This document shows, piece by piece, positions 31,606-37,768 of a DNA stretch of 37,768 nt; position 1 is the first letter of the stretch; the number at the start of each line of letters is the position of its first letter. Origin of the DNA: a bacterium (GTDB taxonomy: Bacteria > Electryoneota > AABM5-125-24 > Hatepunaeales > Hatepunaeaceae). Under the pieces are notes generated by a model. It saw only the letters and a program-made list of their open reading frames with translations, was not told the origin of the DNA and ran no database searches. Location: assembly GCA_013202285.1 (NCBI GenBank), contig JABMRV010000079.1, forward strand, positions 1-37,768, written 5' to 3'. The position numbers were made by a program, and so were the translations under genes.

Positions 31606-32633
31606 AAGCCGTACCGATTACCACCGGTAAGTTAGCTGATCGGCTTGAATGCAGGATTGAAGGCGATGCTGAACTGTTGATAAACGGTATTGCCACAATC
31701 GAAGAGGCTGAGAAGGACCATCTGACCTTTCTCGCCAATCCTCGTTACCGCAAACATTTACCGAACTGCAGAGCAGGGGCGATTATAATCGACGAGAAAG
31801 AGGAAACTCCTGCTTCCGTTACCAGGATCATTTCGACAAAACCATATACGGATTTTCAATCTGCACTCGGGATTATCTATCAATCGCCGGAGCCTGAGAT
31901 TGCAAAGGGTATCAGCCAACGGGCGCAAGTCCATGAGTCGGCGGTAATAGGCAAAGATGTTTGCATCGGGGATAACGTTGTTATTAATGCCGATACGCAG
32001 ATTGGTGATGGTTGTATTATCTCGCATGGCGCTTTTATCGGTACTTCTGTTAGAATAGGGAAAAACTGTGAGATCGGTTTCAATGCGGTCATCCGTCGAG
32101 ATACCATCATCGGGAATCGTGTTGTGATCGGAGATGGAACTGTAATAAGTTCCGACGGATTCGGATATGTTCCCGACGCTTCGGGATACCATAAGATACC
32201 GCAGATCGGTTCGGTCGTGATCGAGGATGATGTTGAGATCGGCGCCAACTGCTGTATCGACAGGGCGACGGTGGGCTGCACCAGGATAGGTCGTGGTAGC
32301 AAGTTAGACAACCTTATTCAGATAGCTCACGGCGTACAGATAGGTGAGGATACCGTTATCGCCGCTCAAACGGGAATATCCGGATCGACAAGGATAGGAT
32401 CAAAGGTGATAATCGCCGGACAGGCGGGATTCGTCGGTCATATAGAAATCGGTGATAATATGGTTGTCGGCGCCCAGTCTGGTATTACGAAATCACACGA
32501 TATTAAGGGTTTAATTTCCGGTTATCCGGCTCGTCCGCATTCTGAATCAGTCAGGCGCGATGCTAATATCAATCGCATTCCGAAAATCCTTGAGCGTCTC
32601 AAAGAGCTTGAAAGAAAGAGTAAGAAAGAGTGA
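31602..32633 (+). CDS. lpxD: UDP-3-O-acylglucosamine N-acyltransferase
   Basis: LpxD adds the N-linked hydroxyacyl chain in lipid A synthesis (cytosolic, trimeric). 343 residues: an N-terminal uridine-binding domain (1-100, with FLANPRYRKHL), then left-handed beta-helix hexapeptide repeats (about 105-300: VIGKDVCIGDNVVI, IGNRVVIGDGTVI). Catalytic His is probably His243 in QIAHGVQIGED. SSDGFGYVPD and the C-terminal helical segment with SVRRDANINRIPKILERLKELE are typical. Presence of lpxD implies a lipopolysaccharide-type outer membrane. The C-terminal Lys-rich residues and the stop fall in octamer array 8. Confidence 0.95.
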   Translation: MKAVPITTGKLADRLECRIEGDAELLINGIATIEEAEKDHLTFLANPRYRKHLPNCRAGAIIIDEKEETPASVTRIISTKPYTDFQSALGIIYQSPEPEIAKGISQRAQVHESAVIGKDVCIGDNVVINADTQIGDGCIISHGAFIGTSVRIGKNCEIGFNAVIRRDTIIGNRVVIGDGTVISSDGFGYVPDASGYHKIPQIGSVVIEDDVEIGANCCIDRATVGCTRIGRGSKLDNLIQIAHGVQIGEDTVIAAQTGISGSTRIGSKVIIAGQAGFVGHIEIGDNMVVGAQSGITKSHDIKGLISGYPARPHSESVRRDANINRIPKILERLKELERKSKKE

Positions 32634-32643
32634 AAGTGTGAAA
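32620..32643 (+). repeat. Octamer array 8 (3 units) over the lpxD stop
   Basis: GTAAGAAA, GAGTGAAA, GTGTGAAA; the TGA stop is in the second unit. Confidence 0.8.
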
Positions 32644-32771
32644 GTAAAATATGAACCGCTGATTTGAAATCCAATGAGAACTAATAAGGAAGATTCTTCA
32701 ATTCGTGAAAGACCAACGCTTCGCTTAGTGCAAAATGACATTATTTAGTAAGAATACCCCCCTTTTATCCA

Positions 32772-32789
32772 CCCCTACTAGCGTAGGGG
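32772..32789. repeat. Hairpin CCCCTAC/GTAGGGG before pyrR
   Basis: Perfect 7-bp arms around TAGC, extended by G-rich and C-rich flanks. No T-run follows. It lies 38 bases before the pyrR start and may be a repeat or a leader structure. Confidence 0.5.
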
Positions 32790-32826
32790 GGGAGTGGAAA
32801 GTATTTATTAGTTTTAGGAAATCATT

Positions 32827-33381
32827 GTGACGGAAAAACTAAAGCAGGTAATCATCGATGCAACAGGGCTGGAGAGGACTCTCGCCCGACTGGCGCATGA
32901 GATACTGGAGGCGAACCGTGGGATTGAAGGACTTGCACTGATCGGGATTCGAACCCGTGGCGCTCCACTTGCAGAGCGGCTGGCTAAGTTGATCTCTGAG
33001 ATAGAACATCGCGGCGAGGTTCCGGTTGGTATTCTCGATATAACACTGTACCGGGACGATTATCTGATGAAACTCAAGACTCCAAAAGTGCGCTCGACCG
33101 ATATCCCTTTCGAGATCAATGACCGGAACCTTGTACTGGTGGATGACGTCCTGTTTACCGGTAGAACTTCGCGAGCCGCCATCGATGCAATACTCGATTA
33201 CGGGCGTCCGGCACGAATTCAATTAGCAGTACTGGTCGATCGTGGGCATCGCGAAATGCCGATCCAGGGGGATTTCGTGGGGAAGACGGTGATAACCTCC
33301 CCCGGCGAGGAAGTCCGCGTCCGGCTTAAGGAGATCGATAACGTCGATGAAGTAGTACTGGTGGAGACAGTTAATGATTGA
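32827..33381 (+). CDS. pyrR: PyrR bifunctional pyr regulator / uracil phosphoribosyltransferase
   Basis: PyrR senses UMP and regulates pyr genes by binding mRNA; many members also have uracil phosphoribosyltransferase activity. 184 residues: [15 protein letters not shown] (40-54), DITLYRDDY (71-79) and the PRPP loop [13 protein letters not shown] (102-114), then [18 protein letters not shown]. The start is GTG 32827, with AGGA seven bases before it. It heads pyrR-pyrB-pyrC, which share tight spacing and are probably one operon. An attenuator could not be identified with confidence in the leader. Confidence 0.93.
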   Translation: MTEKLKQVIIDATGLERTLARLAHEILEANRGIEGLALIGIRTRGAPLAERLAKLISEIEHRGEVPVGILDITLYRDDYLMKLKTPKVRSTDIPFEINDRNLVLVDDVLFTGRTSRAAIDAILDYGRPARIQLAVLVDRGHREMPIQGDFVGKTVITSPGEEVRVRLKEIDNVDEVVLVETVND

Positions 33382-33393
33382 TACGGGTGGGAA

Positions 33394-34329
33394 GTGAATC
33401 AAGTTCGTTTTAATCATCTGCTCGGACTTGAAGGTTTGAGCCAGGAAGCAATAACAGAGATCCTCGATTCAGCAGAGGTATTTCTCGAGGTTCTCAAAAG
33501 ACCGATTCCCAGTGTCCCCTCGTTGCGAGGTGTCACAGTAGCGAACCTGTTTTTCGAACCGTCAACTCGAACGAAAATATCTTTTGAACTTGCTGAAAAG
33601 CGGGTGTCGGCTGATGTGGCAAATTTTGCAGCGAGCGGTTCGAGCATGACCAAGGGTGAGACGATGCTCGATACAGCGAGGAATATCGAGGCGATGAAGG
33701 TCGATGTGGTGGTTATCCGGCATTTTGCGCAGGGCGCGCCTCATTTTCTTGCCGAGAGAATTAATGCTTCAGTCATCAATGCCGGTGACGGATCGCACGA
33801 ACATCCGACACAGGGATTGCTGGACCTGCTCACGCTCCGGCACCAGGTAGGTCAATTAGATGGACTGAAGGTGTTGATACTTGGTGACATCGCTCACAGT
33901 CGAGTTGCCCGTTCCGACATCTGGGGACTTAAAACGATGGGAGCGGAGGTTAAGCTTTGTGGTCCAGCAACGCTGATACCGAGGGATGTCGATCTAATGG
34001 GAGTGGATGTCACTTTCGACATAGTGGAGGGGCTTTCGTGGTGCGATGTGGTTATCGTGCTCAGGCTGCAGATGGAAAGGCAGCGTGAAGGGCTAATACC
34101 CTCGATGCGCGAGTACCTTCGTACTTTCGGATTGACCCGCCTTCGGCTTGAGCAGGCTGGCGGAGAGAAAATCATCATGCACCCCGGTCCGATGAATCGA
34201 GGTGTTGAGATCGATTCGGACGTCGCCGACGGTCCCGGTTCGGTGATTCTGAGACAGGTAACTCATGGGGTTGCGGTAAGAATGGCGGTATTATACCTGA
34301 TTTCCGGTGGAGAACGTGGAATTGAATGA
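33394..34329 (+). CDS. pyrB: Aspartate carbamoyltransferase catalytic subunit
   Basis: PyrB makes carbamoyl-aspartate, the committed step of pyrimidine synthesis. 311 residues with the carbamoyl-phosphate site FFEPSTRTK (53-61), SSMTKGET, the HPTQ motif in DGSHEHPTQGLLDLLTL, and the aspartate-domain HPGPMNRGVEI near the end. The start is GTG, 12 bases after the pyrR stop, with a weak GGTGG before it. No pyrI regulatory subunit follows, so it probably resembles the unregulated trimeric enzymes or associates with the adjacent dihydroorotase (inference). Confidence 0.95.
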   Translation: MNQVRFNHLLGLEGLSQEAITEILDSAEVFLEVLKRPIPSVPSLRGVTVANLFFEPSTRTKISFELAEKRVSADVANFAASGSSMTKGETMLDTARNIEAMKVDVVVIRHFAQGAPHFLAERINASVINAGDGSHEHPTQGLLDLLTLRHQVGQLDGLKVLILGDIAHSRVARSDIWGLKTMGAEVKLCGPATLIPRDVDLMGVDVTFDIVEGLSWCDVVIVLRLQMERQREGLIPSMREYLRTFGLTRLRLEQAGGEKIIMHPGPMNRGVEIDSDVADGPGSVILRQVTHGVAVRMAVLYLISGGERGIE

Positions 34330-35650
34330 AACATTATCCCCAATAAAACCACCGTCAGGGTGGGAATATCATTCGACCGAGAAGCTCGCATTACGCGGTG
34401 GCAGACTTTTCGATCCATCTGCTGAGTTGGACGAGCAGACTGATCTGATTATTGAAAAAGGCGTTATCTTGTCTATCGGAGCCATTCCGGATGGTTGGAA
34501 TGGAGAGGTTGTGGATGTCTCCGGCTGCCTGGTATGCCCCGGCTTTTTCGACATGCACGTTCATTTCCGTGAGCCTGGATTTGAGCACAAAGAGACAATC
34601 CGAACGGGCTGTACTGCTGCCGCTGTCGGAGGTTTCACGGGTGTGGCGCCGATGCCGAATACAAATCCGGCGATTGATAATCCAGGCATGGTCAGATTCC
34701 AGCAGGAGCAGGCGTTGGGACTACCGGTCGATCTGTTCCCCATTGCGGCAATAACCACTGGCAGAAAGGGAGCAACGCTGACCGAGATCGGGGAACTTCG
34801 CGATGTCGGAGTCAAGGTGTTCTCCGATGACGGTTCTCCTCTGGTTTCATCTGAGATGATGCGACATGCCCTCGAATATACGAGGATGTTCAACCTTGTA
34901 ATCAGCGAGCATTGTGAAGACATGTCGCTAACCAAGGGAGGAGTGATGCACGAGGGTTCGGTGGCGACACGGCTCGGCTTGCCCGGTATGCCCTCAATCG
35001 GTGAGGAGATACCGGTAGAACGCAACATCCAATTGGCTGAATTCACCGGCGGCAGGCTTCATATAGCACACATCTCAACGGCTAAATCTCTCGATCTAAT
35101 CAGGCGCGCAAAGGATCGCGGTATCAATATTACGGCTGAGGTTACACCACATCACCTGACTCTCGACTGCAGCCTTTTAGAAGGATATAATGCCGATTAT
35201 AAAGTCAATCCACCTTTGCGAACAGTGGAAGACGTCGAGGCGCTAATTGAGGGCTTGGCTGATGGAACTATAGACGCCATCGCAACCGATCATGCACCTC
35301 ATGCACCCGATGAGAAGGAAGTTGAATTCATAAGCGCGCCATTCGGCATGATCGGTCTGGAAACGGCTGTCGGGGTTGTTCATACGAGGCTTGTATCGAC
35401 AGGCAAGCTGTCTCTCTCACGGATGGTTGCTGCTTTCTCTACAGCTCCGAGGGCTATCATGGGTTTGCATGAAGTCAATTTGAAGGTCGGTCAGGCTGCA
35501 AATATTACCCTGTTCAATCCTGATGAGAAATGGATGGTAGATAGAGAACAGATGCTGTCAAAAGCAAAGAATACACCTTTTCACGGCTGGAAGCTGACCG
35601 GAAGAACCAGAGGAGTTGTTAATCGGGGAATGGCTTGGATAAGAAAGTGA
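34307..35650 (+). CDS. pyrC: Dihydroorotase
   Basis: It closes the carbamoyl-aspartate ring to dihydroorotate. 447 residues of the class I amidohydrolase type: metal-binding DMHVHFREPG (His84, His86), PMPNTNP, ISEHCED, LHIAHIST, EVTPHHLTL and the catalytic ATDHAPHAPDEK, with PFGMIGLET. The start is uncertain: GTG 34307, GTG 34316 and TTG 34322 are all in frame and overlap the end of pyrB by 23, 14 or 8 bases. GGAG at 34309-34312 fits the later ones best, which would shorten the unusual 27-residue N-terminal extension. The stop is in octamer array 9. Confidence 0.93.
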   Translation: MENVELNETLSPIKPPSGWEYHSTEKLALRGGRLFDPSAELDEQTDLIIEKGVILSIGAIPDGWNGEVVDVSGCLVCPGFFDMHVHFREPGFEHKETIRTGCTAAAVGGFTGVAPMPNTNPAIDNPGMVRFQQEQALGLPVDLFPIAAITTGRKGATLTEIGELRDVGVKVFSDDGSPLVSSEMMRHALEYTRMFNLVISEHCEDMSLTKGGVMHEGSVATRLGLPGMPSIGEEIPVERNIQLAEFTGGRLHIAHISTAKSLDLIRRAKDRGINITAEVTPHHLTLDCSLLEGYNADYKVNPPLRTVEDVEALIEGLADGTIDAIATDHAPHAPDEKEVEFISAPFGMIGLETAVGVVHTRLVSTGKLSLSRMVAAFSTAPRAIMGLHEVNLKVGQAANITLFNPDEKWMVDREQMLSKAKNTPFHGWKLTGRTRGVVNRGMAWIRK

Positions 35651-35662
35651 GAAAGTGTGAAA
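35639..35662 (+). repeat. Octamer array 9 (3 units) over the pyrC stop
   Basis: ATAAGAAA, GTGAGAAA, GTGTGAAA; the TGA stop is in the second unit. Confidence 0.8.
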
Positions 35663-35706
35663 GTGAGTTCTGACGGAATAGGCTGACCAAGAATGAGGAT
35701 ATATCT

Positions 35707-35732
35707 GCTGCCAAGCCGCCGTGCTTGGCAGC
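35707..35732. repeat. Perfect 9-bp hairpin before lepA
   Basis: GCTGCCAAG and CTTGGCAGC around CCGCCGTG, in the 272-base gap between pyrC and lepA. The rest of that gap holds an imperfect palindrome (about 35860-35906) and nothing coding. Confidence 0.6.
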
Positions 35733-35922
35733 TATAATGCTGACATTTCCATATTTATGCTGTCAACCGCGTCGGGTGACAGACAAGAGATCGCATATTT
35801 CCAGACAGCCTGCTTCTTAAATGACAAATACTTCCCGAATAAATCAAAGAACTCCTGATGAACATGATAAAGATTCTAAAAGTTATTTATCCTGTACATC
35901 CTTGTTAAAATGAGATATAAAC

Positions 35923-37728
35923 ATGCCTGGGTCGTCTCCCGATAGAATCCGCAACTTCTGTATTATAGCCCATATCGATCATGGAAAATCCACTCTTGCC
36001 GATAGACTGCTCGAACATACAGGGCTTGTTGATTCAATAGGAAACCGTCCTCAACTCCTTGACGACATGGATCTGGAGCGGGAGCGCGGTATTACCATCA
36101 AGTCTCACGCCGTATCCATGAACTACCATTGCTCCGATGGTGGTGATTACATCCTCAATCTGATAGACACACCCGGTCACGTAGATTTTTCCTATGAAGT
36201 TTCCCGTTCCCTCGCTGCATGTGAAGGAGCAATCCTGTTAGTCGATGCCTCGCAGGGAGTTGAAGCGCAGACTATTGCAAATGTATATCTGGCGCTCGAG
36301 TACGATCTGACCTTACTCCCGGTGATGAATAAGATCGATCTTGTTTCCGCACAGCCGGATATTTGTCGGCAGCAGATCGTCGATTTGATAGGATGCTCTC
36401 CCGAAGAAGTCCTCTCCGTCAGCGCCAAGGAAGGCACCGGCGTACCCGAAATGGTGGCGGCGCTCATTAACGCAATCCCACCGCCATCGGTTGTTAAGGA
36501 TCAACCACTGCAGGCATTGATCTTCGATTCCCTCTTCGATAACTATCGCGGCGCAATCGCTTATGTGAGGGTTGTCAGCGGGATTCTCAAACCCGGCATG
36601 ACAATATTCTTTCACTCGACCGGCATACGTTATCTCGTCGATGAAGTCGGTCTTTTGAGGCTTGAACGCGTGAAGACGGATCAGCTTGGCACTGGTCAGA
36701 TGGGTTACGTAATTCCCGGCTGCAAAGAAGTGGGTGAGACGAGGGTTGGAGACACAATCGGGGACGATGCAGATCCCCTGCCCGATCCACTACCCGGTTA
36801 TCGCGAGCCTAAGCCGATGGTTTTTGCCGGTTTATTCCCTGCCAATGCTGAGGATTACGAATCGCTCAAAGATGCTTTGGCGAGACTTAAGCTCAATGAT
36901 GCATCCCTGCAGTACGAACCTGAAACATCGGGTTCGCTGGGTTTCGGTTTTCGCTGCGGTTTTCTCGGTCTGCTGCATCTCGAGATTGTACAGGAGCGGT
37001 TGGAACGAGAATACGATTTGAACCTCGTCTCTACCGTTCCCAACGTGAAATACCGGGTAACAGATAATCATGGTGAGGTTAGATTCATCGACAATCCGGC
37101 TCACCTGCCGCCTGTCTCAAATATCAAGGTGGTGGAAGAGCCTATCATCAAGGCACAGGTAGTTACACCGCCGGAGTATGTCGGTGCCATTATGCAGCTC
37201 GCAACCGAACGGCGCGGGATTTATGATACGACGGAGTATCTCGATGCACGCCGAGCGGTTCTGCATTATAAGATGCCGTTATCAGAGATTATTTACGATT
37301 TCTACGACAAACTGAAGTCCATGTCACGTGGTTATGCATCATTCGATTACGAACTAACCGGTTGGGAACCGACTTTGATGGTCAAGCTTGATATACTGTT
37401 GAACGGTGAGATCGTCGATGCGATGTCAGTGCTTGTGAACGAGGATAAGGCTTATGCCTGGGGAAGACGCGTGGTCGATAAATTAGCAGAACTTATCCCA
37501 CGGCAGATGTTTGAGGTTGCAATCCAGGCAGCGATAAGCTCGCGAATAATCGCCAGGGCGACGGTTCGCGCCTATAGAAAGAACGTGACGGCGAAATGTT
37601 ACGGGGGCGATGTTACCCGTAAACGCAAGCTGTTGGAAAAGCAGAAGGAAGGTAAGAAGAGGATGAAGAGCTTCGGAAACGTTGAAGTACCGCAGGAAGC
37701 TTTCATGGCGATATTGAAGTCGGATTGA
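35923..37728 (+). CDS. lepA: Elongation factor 4 (LepA), translational GTPase
   Basis: LepA/EF4 acts on stalled or initiating ribosomes. 601 residues, full length: G1 AHIDHGKST (16-24), switch [10 protein letters not shown]3 [22 protein letters not shown]4 NKID, then the EF-G-like domain II, the LepA-specific [17 protein letters not shown], and the C-terminal domain ending [29 protein letters not shown]. No clear RBS precedes the ATG. The gene ends one base before octamer array 10. Confidence 0.96.
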   Translation: MPGSSPDRIRNFCIIAHIDHGKSTLADRLLEHTGLVDSIGNRPQLLDDMDLERERGITIKSHAVSMNYHCSDGGDYILNLIDTPGHVDFSYEVSRSLAACEGAILLVDASQGVEAQTIANVYLALEYDLTLLPVMNKIDLVSAQPDICRQQIVDLIGCSPEEVLSVSAKEGTGVPEMVAALINAIPPPSVVKDQPLQALIFDSLFDNYRGAIAYVRVVSGILKPGMTIFFHSTGIRYLVDEVGLLRLERVKTDQLGTGQMGYVIPGCKEVGETRVGDTIGDDADPLPDPLPGYREPKPMVFAGLFPANAEDYESLKDALARLKLNDASLQYEPETSGSLGFGFRCGFLGLLHLEIVQERLEREYDLNLVSTVPNVKYRVTDNHGEVRFIDNPAHLPPVSNIKVVEEPIIKAQVVTPPEYVGAIMQLATERRGIYDTTEYLDARRAVLHYKMPLSEIIYDFYDKLKSMSRGYASFDYELTGWEPTLMVKLDILLNGEIVDAMSVLVNEDKAYAWGRRVVDKLAELIPRQMFEVAIQAAISSRIIARATVRAYRKNVTAKCYGGDVTRKRKLLEKQKEGKKRMKSFGNVEVPQEAFMAILKSD

Positions 37729-37729
37729 A

Positions 37730-37753
37730 GTAAGAAAGTGTGAAAGTGATAAA
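37730..37753 (+). repeat. Octamer array 10 (3 units) after the lepA stop
   Basis: GTAAGAAA, GTGTGAAA, GTGATAAA, beginning one base after the TGA of lepA. The window ends 15 bases later. Confidence 0.8.
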
Positions 37754-37768
37754 GTTCCTTCTGTGTCA

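Noticed and set aside
32667-32682. A PyrR-binding-loop-like stretch (AATCCA...GAGAACT) before pyrR
   Set aside because: It overlaps the conserved tail that follows octamer arrays elsewhere, the spacing differs from the known binding loop by one base, and no antiterminator/terminator pair was found.
12124-37753. Octamer arrays as CRISPR
   Set aside because: Units are 8 bases, directly tandem, with no spacers and no cas genes nearby.

Overview
The window looks like a chromosomal segment of an uncultivated Gram-negative (diderm) bacterium, possibly FCB-like. The outer-membrane assembly genes tamB, bamA, two OmpH/Skp genes and lpxD sit together, and several exported proteins are of a kind common in environmental FCB genomes. 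The three best promoter matches are of the ordinary -35/-10 (TTGACT / TATAAT) type. The phylum assignment is inference; no rRNA or marker-tree evidence lies in the window.

Positions 1-12036 (minus strand) are one uninterrupted reading frame of at least 4,012 codons that runs off the left edge. It encodes a giant exported mosaic protein: signal peptide, five right-handed beta-helix modules, eleven choice-of-anchor-D/ASH-type beta-sandwich domains, three seven-bladed LVIVD propellers, then cadherin/Ig-like repeats. I read every codon of many lines and sampled the rest, and found no in-frame stop. Short plus-strand frames across this region are shadows of it.

From 12340 rightward every gene is on the plus strand. 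In order: a small secreted protein, panC, a single-domain GlmU-type uridylyltransferase, a small envelope protein, a LytR_C protein, rsfS, argS, a PfkB-family kinase coupled to mtnA, a TPR lipoprotein, uppS, a minimal GlcE-like FAD-domain protein, tamB, bamA, skp, a lipoprotein skp paralogue, lpxD, pyrR-pyrB-pyrC, and lepA. The genes serve envelope construction (uppS, glmU, tamB, bamA, skp, lpxD), pyrimidine synthesis (pyrRBC), cofactor and methionine salvage (panC, mtnA) and translation (rsfS, argS, lepA).

The strongest unexplained signal is the short-repeat content. (i) An octamer (about GTGAGAAA/GTGTGAAA) forms ten tandem arrays. Seven overlap the stop codon of a plus-strand gene, one abuts it, and they fall at apparent ends of transcription units. 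(ii) A 25-bp palindromic element occurs between genes, over the argS start, and at least six more times inside the giant gene, always in the same codon phase, where it encodes part of the ASH-type domains. (iii) Other hairpin repeats fill most gaps longer than about 60 bp. No tRNA, rRNA, transposase or CRISPR array was seen.
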